From contig JBCDGZ010000258.1 of assembly GCA_038750655.1 (NCBI GenBank), forward strand, positions 1 to 5,028: a DNA stretch of 5,028 bases, read 5' to 3'. The position numbers and the translations under genes are program-made. Source of the DNA: JBCDGZ01 sp038750655 (GTDB lineage Bacteria > Bacteroidota > Bacteroidia > Chitinophagales > Saprospiraceae). Below, piece after piece: positions 1 to 5,028 of the stretch. Within the stretch, counting starts at the first letter, position 1. Each line of letters opens with the position of its first letter. The notes below the pieces were generated by a model. The model worked only from the letters and a program-made list of their open reading frames with translations. It was not told where the DNA came from and did not search any database.

Positions 1-81
1 ATGCTGCAAAATTAATTATTTTCTATACAAAATGAAAGCCAATTTTTTTATTAACTAGACCTTAACTTAGCCATAGAATAA

Positions 82-114
82 TTTGCGGCTTGTAAGAGAG
101 CCCATATATTTTTG
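82..114 (+). promoter_or_regulatory. Second, distal promoter candidate
   Basis: TTTG at 82-85 and TATTTTTG at 107-114 are separated by 21 nt. The -7 element fits TAnnTTTG exactly. It lies about 180 nt before the ATG at 296, so it would give a long leader and is less attractive by position than the candidate at 233-263. It may be a chance match in AT-rich DNA. Confidence 0.22.
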
Positions 115-232
115 AAGTGATCTTATTTTTTGACCCTTTATTGTTTTGATTACCAATAAATTGTAAAACGACATCGATTTTCTCATTGTATCATCACTTA
201 TGGCCCCAAACCCTGCATTTATTAGTTTTAGC

Positions 233-263
233 TTGGGATAAACCGTTTGAATATGTAATTTTC
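233..263 (+). promoter_or_regulatory. Candidate Bacteroidota-type promoter for the delta-60 gene
   Basis: TTG at 233-235 is followed by a 20-nt spacer and TAATTTTC at 256-263. The known Bacteroidota promoter is a -33 TTG and a -7 TAnnTTTG about 19-21 nt apart. This candidate misses only the last G of the -7 element. Transcription would begin near 270, leaving a short A-rich leader of about 26 nt before the ATG at 296. The match is made by eye in AT-rich DNA, so chance is possible. Confidence 0.38.
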
Positions 264-295
264 CGTGCTTTTTAGTAAACAAAAAACTTAAATTT

Positions 296-1867
296 ATGAA
301 GACTCATTACCTTATTACTTTACTATTTTTCCTCTCCCCCCTGCTTTCTGCCCAAGATGGTAGCCTCGACCCAGCCTTCGGCAACAATGGATTAGTGGTC
401 ATCGACGACTCTAATGGCGACGCCCGGCTACTGTCGGTGCTGAAGTCCGGAGATCAGCTAATGGCCACTGGCCACACTACCGTAGATGGTCAAGAGGTCA
501 TCACTATTGTTCGCTTTAACCTCAATGGTAGCCTGGATATGGGCTTTAGCAACTCGGGGTACGTGAATGTGCCGCTTGGAACGGGCAATGGAAGGGCGAC
601 AAGTATTATTGAACAAGTTGACGGAAAGTTCATCGTAGGAGGGTACGCCAGATTCAGTAATAAAGAACAGTATGTACTGATTCGCATCCTAGCAGACGGA
701 ACCCTAGACAGCAGCTTCGGTGTCGATGGGGTAGCAACAGGAAGCTTTAGCCAATCTTCTTTTGCGGAAGATGAGATCGATGCGTTAGCCCTGATGTCTG
801 ATGGTCGGATTGTAGTAGCGGGACGCTCCTACAACGGCCAGGATCCAGATGGTTTTATTGCCTGCTTTAACACAGATGGTTCTCTAAACACGGATTTTGG
901 TACGGATGGTTTTGTGCTGGTGAGGTTTGACATCTCACCGCCTTCGGAGCAAATTACTGCAATGGTCATTGATGCAGAAGATAATATCATTGTTGGCGGC
1001 ACTGTGGCGACGGGCTTTAACACGGAGCGGGCGCAGTTTCTGCGAAAGATCAAGAGCGATGGCGAAGTTGATCTTTCCTTTGGCGACGAAGGCTCGGTCG
1101 TTCTGGCCATTGACCCCGATGTGGCAGCAGGTATGAATACGATGGCCCTGGACAACGAAGGCCGAATTCTCACTGCGGGCGGAGCCTTTGACTTCGATGA
1201 GATTGACAACGATTTCTTTCTGACTCGCTATCTGCCCAACGGTAGTGCCGACCCCGCCTTCGGCAACGATGGGCTCGTCATCTTGCGCCGTGGGAGCAAT
1301 GAAGCAGTCTTTGACTTGCAGGTGGGACCAACGGGCGACATCTTCGCCGCTGGCAGTACCGGTGGCTTTCCTTCCAGCTTCGCGATTGTTCGCCTGGGCA
1401 ATAATGGACAGCAGGACTTGAGTTTTGGCGATAATGGCTGGGCCCTCGCTCAGGCCGTCTTTGGATTCAACAGCTTGCAATCCATTGTCCTCGACGAAGC
1501 GTGTATTTATGGAGCAGGTTATGTTCAGGAAGATGATGAATGGAAAATAGCCCTTGGTAAATTTATCAATCAAGGTCTCGTCAATACTACTGAGCCATTC
1601 CTCCAGGAAAATACGCTAATCCTTTCTCCCAATCCGACCACCGAGCAGTTCCAATTGAGCTTCGAATTGTCGAAGGAGGAAAACCTGAGCATCCAGCTTT
1701 ACGATGCCCAGGGGCGAGCCATCAGCGAATTGCTATCGCGCCAGCCCTTCTCCCAAGGTGAGCAGCAAATTCCCCTGGCCCTGCCTACTACATTACCCAC
1801 CGGGCCTTACTTCCTGGTACTTAATTTTGAGGAAGACCAAGTCATTCGTCAATTGATCAAACAGTAA
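296..1867 (+). CDS. Secreted delta-60 repeat (predicted beta-propeller) protein with T9SS type A sorting domain
   Basis: The 523-residue product has a signal peptide (residues 1-19, hydrophobic core LLFFLSPLL, likely cut LSA|QDG). Seven delta-60 repeats (TIGR02608; Pfam DUF5122, described as beta-propeller) follow, each opening with a motif like DGSLDPAFGNNG. The Phe of this motif falls at 28, 84, 141, 201, 262, 322 and 377, a period of 55-61 residues. Each unit continues with G-x-I-x-x-A/G-G and a strand like FxLxRxxxxG. The second motif reads FS instead of FG. Residues about 441-523 form the T9SS type A sorting domain: a SPNPT start, a YDAQGR strand, PTGPYFLVL, and a basic IKQ end. The protein should cross the outer membrane by the T9SS and lose this tail. 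No enzymatic residues are visible and the biological role of the family is unknown. The ATG at 296 fits because the signal peptide starts directly there; the leader is A-rich without a Shine-Dalgarno sequence, as is common in this phylum. It is convergent with the TPR gene. Confidence 0.93.
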   Translation: MKTHYLITLLFFLSPLLSAQDGSLDPAFGNNGLVVIDDSNGDARLLSVLKSGDQLMATGHTTVDGQEVITIVRFNLNGSLDMGFSNSGYVNVPLGTGNGRATSIIEQVDGKFIVGGYARFSNKEQYVLIRILADGTLDSSFGVDGVATGSFSQSSFAEDEIDALALMSDGRIVVAGRSYNGQDPDGFIACFNTDGSLNTDFGTDGFVLVRFDISPPSEQITAMVIDAEDNIIVGGTVATGFNTERAQFLRKIKSDGEVDLSFGDEGSVVLAIDPDVAAGMNTMALDNEGRILTAGGAFDFDEIDNDFFLTRYLPNGSADPAFGNDGLVILRRGSNEAVFDLQVGPTGDIFAAGSTGGFPSSFAIVRLGNNGQQDLSFGDNGWALAQAVFGFNSLQSIVLDEACIYGAGYVQEDDEWKIALGKFINQGLVNTTEPFLQENTLILSPNPTTEQFQLSFELSKEENLSIQLYDAQGRAISELLSRQPFSQGEQQIPLALPTTLPTGPYFLVLNFEEDQVIRQLIKQ

Positions 1868-1886
1868 TCCGATAGGAATTAAACGC

Positions 1887-1924
1887 ACAGGCCTTCAGCA
1901 TTCGTCCGAACGCTGAAGGCCTGT
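1887..1924. terminator. Hairpin terminator between convergent genes, probably bidirectional
   Basis: A perfect 13-bp inverted repeat pairs 1887-1899 (ACAGGCCTTCAGC) with 1912-1924. The 12-nt loop could add four more pairs (TTCG 1901-1904 with CGAA 1907-1910). It starts 19 nt after the stop of the plus-strand gene and lies 34 nt past the stop of the minus-strand gene. The following sequences (TTATT on the plus strand, GTTTAATT on the minus strand) are only weakly U-rich. I call it a terminator from stem strength and position rather than a classic U-tract. Confidence 0.75.
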
Positions 1925-1958
1925 TATTGCTCCTAACCTATTCTCAAATAAAAAGAGC

Positions 1959-4187
1959 TTATTTACAAGACGTCAGAATTTCTTCCCCCACCATTTCTGC
2001 AATACCCAACTGCTCCGCTATTCTGTAATCCTCGCAGGCCCCTTCACTATCGGCTAGTACATTGCGGATATTGCCGCGATTGAAATACGCTGCTCGATGA
2101 CTGTCATCCAATTCGATTGTTTGAGTATAGTCGGCCAATGCCTGATCGTAGGCTCCCATAAAATGATGCGCTAGCGCCCGGCGATAGTAGCAATCTGCCG
2201 TTGGCTGCTTTTGAAGCAATCTCGAATAATCTTCAACCGCTCCAGCATAATCCTGCGTTTCGTAGCGCAACCAAGCCCGCTGGTACAAAGCTGCTTTTTT
2301 ATTTGCTGCCAGCTCTACCGCCTGATCGTAATCGGTCAGGGCCGCCTCAAAATTTTCGATCTTCACATTCAGCTTTGCACGATTGCTATAAAGCCGATCT
2401 ACTGAAGGCTCCAGTAAAATAGCAGTATTGTAATCTTCCATAGCACTCAGGTAATCCCCTTGTGCTTGATAAATAGCTGCTCGGTTATTAAGCGCTTCCA
2501 CATGAGCGGGGTTGAGATCGATGCAGGCATCATAGTCTACCATTGCGGCCTGGGCTTCTCCCAGCTGCCACCAGCATTGCGCCCGCATAAAATAAGCATT
2601 GGGAGTATTGGGGCGCTGCGCCAGAAGTTTAGAATAATCATTGATCGCGGCATTATAATTCTCGGCCGCCAAGTAGATATTACCCCTCAAATAGCGGGCC
2701 TCCGCATAGTCGGCCTGTAGCTGAAGTGCCGTCGACGCATCCTGAACAGCCATGATCGACTGACCCAGTTCGTGGTAAGCCTGGGCCCTACTCAAGTAGG
2801 CCAGCGCATTGTCCGCTTGATTGTGAATCAACTGATCCAACTCAACAATAGCATCTTGATAGCTGCCGACTTTGAGAAGAAACTGAATTTGCTCCATATT
2901 GGCCGACATCAATTGGTCCGTACGGATGCCTTTTTCTTGTAATTCTTCCTGTGGTTTGATTATCTCTTCTTCCTCTGCAATTGCCTCCGCACCTGTCATA
3001 GCCGCTTGCTGATGCTGCGCTTGTGCATATTCTGAGTGACCAATAGAATAGTAACAATCATTCATGCGAATGTAAGCCTGTTTATTGGTGGGGTCAATTT
3101 GCACCGCCTTCTTCTGATCCAGCAGCGCACTGCCATAATCTCCTGTCATATAGCGAGCCAGGCCGCGCCAGCTGTAGGCCTCAGAGTGCCCAAGACCGAG
3201 AGAAATGGCCCGGTCAAAACTCTCCAGCGAAGCGGAATGTTCGCCAACTTTATGCTCGGCAATGCCTTTATAAAAATGGAACGCCTCTTTGGCAGGATCC
3301 AGCTCAACAGCTTTTTCCAAGTTAAGAATGGCTTCGTGGTAATACTCAAATTTGAGTTGGATAAGACCGATACAATAGAAGGCATAGGCGTTCTGGTAAT
3401 CGATGCGACTGGCTTCCAGTCCATCAGCTAGTGCCTTTTCGTATTCCCCCTGATTGAGCCAAGAGAAGGCGCGGTTGATATAGATTTCACTATCCGGATG
3501 GAGCGAACTGGCCTGATTGTAATCGTTCATAGCGGCATTGTAAGACCCTAGCTTGACGTAGGCGTTAGCGCGATTGTTCAGCGACTGCCCGTCGTCTTTA
3601 TTGATGGCCAACACCTTGTCATAGGAATCAATCGCCGCTTTGTAGTCGCCTTTGGCGAAAAGCAGATCCCCCTGATTGCTGTAAGTTGCCGAGGATTGTG
3701 GATCAATACGCAGGGCAGCATTGATGTCGGCCATAGCTTCATCGTACAGCTCCATATCTCCGTGGGCGGTAGCCCGGTTGGCGTACAGCTCCGCCGAAGG
3801 CTTCACCGCGATGGCATTCGAATAATCTTCGACCGCCCCTTCAGGATTATCCAGCAACTGGCGAATCGCTCCTCTGATTTCATAGGCCCCAGCATCCTGT
3901 CCGTCCAGGCTGATCACCTGATCAAAATCATGTCGGGCCTTCAGCAGCTTCCCCTGCTGATAATAGGCCAAGCCGCGGTTAAAAAGCGCACGGTCAAAAT
4001 CGGGGGCTAAGTTTATTGCCTCCGTATAATAAGCAATGGCTTGGGACAGCTCCTGCTGGTCATGCAGTTCGGTAGCCCTTTGGTAGAACGACTCAGCGGA
4101 CAGCGTTGTCGCAGGCTGAGCGCCAACCATCCAACCACTCAATAGTAAGCCCAGTAATAAGCTATAAGTGCGGGTAGAAAAATTCAT
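1959..4187 (-). CDS. Exported protein of about 20 tetratricopeptide repeats
   Basis: The 742-residue product starts with a signal peptide (residues 1-23, core LLLGLLLSG, likely cut VGA|QPA). There is no lipobox Cys and no T9SS tail, so the periplasm is the likely location. The rest is tandem 34-residue TPRs with the usual small-residue, Tyr and Pro pattern (for example ALFNRGLAYYQQGK, AINDYSKLLAQRP). I count about 11 in residues 32-398, the last one degenerate, then an acidic linker at about 399-428 (AEEEEII, QEELQEKG), then about nine more in 429-735. The final unit has ACEDYRIAEQLG and ends TSCK, a C-terminal form I recall from other Bacteroidota TPR proteins. TPRs form a helical superhelix that binds peptides or partner proteins; no partner can be named here and no enzymatic domain is present. 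The ATG at 4187 is chosen because it begins the signal peptide. Its leader is AG-rich without a clear Shine-Dalgarno sequence. The gene appears monocistronic. Confidence 0.93.
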   Translation of the reverse strand: MNFSTRTYSLLLGLLLSGWMVGAQPATTLSAESFYQRATELHDQQELSQAIAYYTEAINLAPDFDRALFNRGLAYYQQGKLLKARHDFDQVISLDGQDAGAYEIRGAIRQLLDNPEGAVEDYSNAIAVKPSAELYANRATAHGDMELYDEAMADINAALRIDPQSSATYSNQGDLLFAKGDYKAAIDSYDKVLAINKDDGQSLNNRANAYVKLGSYNAAMNDYNQASSLHPDSEIYINRAFSWLNQGEYEKALADGLEASRIDYQNAYAFYCIGLIQLKFEYYHEAILNLEKAVELDPAKEAFHFYKGIAEHKVGEHSASLESFDRAISLGLGHSEAYSWRGLARYMTGDYGSALLDQKKAVQIDPTNKQAYIRMNDCYYSIGHSEYAQAQHQQAAMTGAEAIAEEEEIIKPQEELQEKGIRTDQLMSANMEQIQFLLKVGSYQDAIVELDQLIHNQADNALAYLSRAQAYHELGQSIMAVQDASTALQLQADYAEARYLRGNIYLAAENYNAAINDYSKLLAQRPNTPNAYFMRAQCWWQLGEAQAAMVDYDACIDLNPAHVEALNNRAAIYQAQGDYLSAMEDYNTAILLEPSVDRLYSNRAKLNVKIENFEAALTDYDQAVELAANKKAALYQRAWLRYETQDYAGAVEDYSRLLQKQPTADCYYRRALAHHFMGAYDQALADYTQTIELDDSHRAAYFNRGNIRNVLADSEGACEDYRIAEQLGIAEMVGEEILTSCK

Positions 4188-4202
4188 AGTGTTCTTTTCT
4201 TT

Positions 4203-4249
4203 TTCGATGAAAAATTCGATGCTTAGGGAGTTAGGGCGAAAGGGAGTTA
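4203..4249 (-). repeat. Two short tandem duplications in the leader of the TPR gene
   Basis: TTCGATG occurs at 4203-4209 and 4215-4221, 12 bp apart. AGGGAGTTA occurs at 4225-4233 and 4241-4249, 16 bp apart (TAACTCCCT on the coding strand). Both pairs lie 16-62 bp upstream of the ATG at 4187. They may be binding sites for a regulator or simple replication-slippage products. Confidence 0.5.
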
Positions 4250-4329
4250 TTGTTGTTATTTTAAATATTAATTATTAATAATGTGTTGATAGCAAAAAAT
4301 CTGCCAATCTGTCTGGATGGAGTTTGTGC

Positions 4330-4354
4330 AAAGTGGGTGGGACCCGCCCACTTT
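4330..4354. repeat. Near-perfect GC-rich inverted repeat
   Basis: Positions 4330-4341 pair with 4343-4354 around a central A at 4342. All pairs are Watson-Crick except one T-G wobble (4338/4346). As RNA it would form a stem of about 11 pairs with a 3-nt loop, the strongest hairpin in this intergenic region. No T-run follows it on either strand, so it does not look like an intrinsic terminator. Confidence 0.7.
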
Positions 4355-4406
4355 ACCACCGCCGCCAATCCCTCCTGCTTACTCATAGACCTGACAATAA
4401 ATGATC

Positions 4407-4436
4407 AGGCCTTGCAGGCTATGGATCGCAAGGCTT
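4407..4436. repeat. Inverted repeat, 9-bp stem
   Basis: AGGCCTTGC at 4407-4415 pairs with GCAAGGCTT at 4428-4436 (one G-T wobble) around a 12-nt loop. The 3' arm overlaps a second possible hairpin, CTTCC 4434-4438 with GGAAG 4443-4447, so the two folds would exclude each other. Whether this alternative pairing matters is unknown. Confidence 0.45.
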
Positions 4437-4442
4437 CCTCTC

Positions 4443-4459
4443 GGAAGATGGCATCTTTT
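4443..4459. repeat. Short palindrome
   Basis: AAGATG at 4445-4450 and CATCTT at 4452-4457 form a perfect palindrome around G4451. Two G-T wobbles extend it to 4443-4459. As RNA only about five pairs could form around a tight loop, so on its own this is a weak element. Confidence 0.35.
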
Positions 4460-4499
4460 CCTTCTCTAGGCCTTGAAGAAAGAAAAGCAATATGTCGAA

Positions 4500-4521
4500 C
4501 AGCGAGGCTCGGAGCCCGCTG
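4500..4521. repeat. GC-rich hairpin with one bulged base
   Basis: CAGCG (4500-4504) and GGCT (4506-4509) pair with AGCC (4513-4516) and CGCTG (4517-4521). This leaves A4505 bulged and CGG (4510-4512) as the loop. The nine pairs, eight of them G-C rich, stand out in this otherwise AT-rich intergenic region. Confidence 0.55.
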
Positions 4522-4542
4522 CGATCTGAAGGAAAGGATTTA

Positions 4543-4586
4543 CTACAGCATCTATTAGGAAGGATTTTCGTCATACTGGGCTGTAG
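4543..4586. repeat. Long-range inverted repeat closing the structured island
   Basis: CTACAGC at 4543-4549 is the reverse complement of GCTGTAG at 4580-4586, with 30 nt between. A 7-bp match at this distance is weak alone. It is recorded because it lies at the right edge of the cluster of stems. Confidence 0.3.
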
Positions 4587-4627
4587 CAAAAATCGAATTG
4601 CAGTACAATTTTACTACATTTTGTGTT

Positions 4628-4649
4628 AACATGCAAATTTAAGCATGTT
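4628..4649. promoter_or_regulatory. Operator-like dyad overlapping a minus-strand -7 promoter match
   Basis: AACATGC (4628-4634) and GCATGTT (4643-4649) are perfect inverted repeats around an 8-nt AT spacer. Read on the minus strand, 4641-4634 is TAAATTTG, an exact fit to the Bacteroidota -7 consensus TAnnTTTG. No TTG -33 element lies at the expected distance. If used, this promoter would transcribe leftward through the structured island into the TPR gene with a leader of about 440 nt, and a regulator bound to the dyad would block it. A match of this kind is expected by chance roughly once in this much AT-rich DNA. Confidence 0.35.
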
Positions 4650-4755
4650 TCGCATTCAGAAAGTTGGTTTGAGGGGGCTAAATAAAAAATTTCTTCATTT
4701 ATTAAAGAAAAAATCAATATAATTTTTGTTACATGTGTCTAAGTGGAGATTGGAA

Positions 4756-4815
4756 GGGAAAGCAATGCTGTTAGAAAGGGAAACTGGGAGGGTTGTATGC
4801 AGAGGGATTTAAGGG
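4756..4815 (+). other. G-run cluster, possible G-quadruplex
   Basis: Six GGG runs lie on the plus strand at 4756-4758, 4778-4780, 4786-4788, 4790-4792, 4804-4806 and 4813-4815. The four at 4778-4806 have loops of 5, 1 and 11 nt, which meets only a relaxed quadruplex rule. C is rare here, giving a marked G over C skew. More G-runs occur at 4673-4677 and 4926-4941. Confidence 0.3.
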
Positions 4816-4821
4816 ATTTGA

Positions 4822-4833
4822 TTACATATGTAA
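4822..4833. promoter_or_regulatory. Perfect 12-bp palindrome
   Basis: TTACATATGTAA is its own reverse complement. Related TTACATGT sequences lie at 4729-4736 and 4949-4956. Palindromes of this size are typical binding sites for dimeric regulators, but none is identified here and the match could be chance in AT-rich DNA. Confidence 0.3.
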
Positions 4834-5011
4834 AATCATAATTTGTTGATTTTGTTTTGTTTGTGAACGACTGCACTCAAATTATTGAAATCAGGTCTCA
4901 TTTATTGTGGTTGTAGTATGATTAAGGGAAATGGGGAGGGGCAGTATTTTACATGTCAAAAAAATATAATTTGTATTTCGCTGATCTAAGTTTTTGTTCT
5001 GAATCTTTTAT

Positions 5012-5017
5012 AGGAGA
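5012..5017 (+). promoter_or_regulatory. Possible ribosome binding site at the right edge
   Basis: AGGAGA stands 11 nt from the end of the window, with no ATG, GTG or TTG in the remaining bases. A plus-strand gene could start just outside. Shine-Dalgarno sequences are not the rule in this phylum, so this is weak evidence. Confidence 0.2.
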
Positions 5018-5028
5018 ATTAGTTCGCG

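Larger units (their letters stand above)
1..295. other. AT-rich upstream region without a credible gene
   Basis: This stretch is much richer in A and T than the coding DNA that follows. The only open frame of note is on the minus strand at 67-282. It would start with TTG, has no visible ribosome binding site, and its 71-residue Lys-rich product matches no family I recognise. I treat it as chance or at most a relic. A T-run at 44-50 has no good stem before it. The region therefore looks like an intergenic promoter region serving the gene at 296. Confidence 0.6.
4188..5028. other. Long intergenic region (about 840 bp) with structured and regulatory-looking DNA but no credible gene
   Basis: The longest open frame here (4283-4558, +) uses a GTG start, has no ribosome binding site, and gives a 91-residue product resembling no family I know. 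It also runs through several hairpins, so I do not call it. The region divides into three parts: the leader of the TPR gene with short duplications (4188-4289), a less AT-rich island full of inverted repeats (about 4300-4560), and an AT-rich stretch with G-runs and ACATGT-type dyads (about 4590-5010). I see no tRNA or rRNA. Confidence 0.65.

Noticed and set aside
67..282. Minus-strand 71-residue open frame
   Set aside because: It starts at TTG with no ribosome binding site, lies in AT-rich DNA, and the Lys-rich product matches no family I recognise. Its first ATG would leave only about 40 residues.
935..1573. Minus-strand 212-residue open frame inside the delta-60 gene
   Set aside because: It lies wholly opposite a gene with clear repeats, signal peptide and sorting domain. 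The antisense product shows no domain of its own.
3036..3431. Plus-strand 131-residue open frame inside the TPR gene
   Set aside because: It is a shadow of the repeat-rich TPR coding frame, without its own start context or recognisable product.
1959..4187. Large tandem DNA repeat or CRISPR-like array
   Set aside because: The periodicity is at the protein level only (34-residue TPRs). The DNA units are too diverged to be a nucleotide repeat array.
4283..4558. Plus-strand 91-residue open frame
   Set aside because: It has a GTG start with no ribosome binding site, passes through several inverted repeats, and shows no recognisable domain. More likely it is open by chance in less AT-rich DNA.
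4290..4594. Insertion sequence or transposase remnant
   Set aside because: The flanking TAGCAAAAA repeats and stems suggested an element, but I found no transposase-like peptide in the frames I read and no clear terminal inverted repeats. Kept only as an unexplained structured island.
4765..4812. 15-codon open frame after a purine-rich stretch
   Set aside because: It is too short to support. The purine-rich sequence before it belongs to the general G-run region and this phylum rarely relies on Shine-Dalgarno pairing.

Overview
The window looks like chromosomal DNA of a Bacteroidota bacterium, possibly from the Saprospiria (Lewinella-like) group. Three things support the phylum: a delta-60 repeat protein with a C-terminal type IX secretion (T9SS, type A) sorting domain; signal peptides that both place Gln directly after the predicted cleavage site; and gene starts preceded by A-rich leaders without a Shine-Dalgarno sequence. 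The class-level placement is only an impression.

Layout. Positions 1-295 are AT-rich and hold no convincing gene. They carry a promoter candidate of the Bacteroidota -33/-7 type about 26 nt upstream of the first gene's ATG. Positions 296-1867 (+) encode a secreted protein with seven delta-60 repeats and a T9SS sorting tail. Positions 1868-1958 are a short convergent spacer with a strong 13-bp hairpin that probably terminates transcription from both sides. Positions 1959-4187 (-) encode a large exported protein made almost entirely of about 20 tetratricopeptide repeats (TPRs), in two arrays split by an acidic linker. Positions 4188-5028 are about 840 bp without a credible gene: a leader with short tandem duplications, a roughly 260-bp less AT-rich island packed with inverted repeats, and an AT-rich, G-run-bearing stretch with several ACATGT-like dyads.

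The two genes are convergent and probably separate transcription units. One product should reach the cell surface or medium through the T9SS. The other should stay in the periplasm or at the envelope as a protein-protein interaction scaffold. Nothing in the sequence ties them to one pathway, and neither has a catalytic motif. I found no mobile-element gene, CRISPR array, tRNA or rRNA, and no evidence of a new defence or metabolic system. The least explained part is the structured non-coding region at 4290-4650. It could be a long leader RNA of the TPR gene, an independent small RNA, or a dispersed intergenic repeat.
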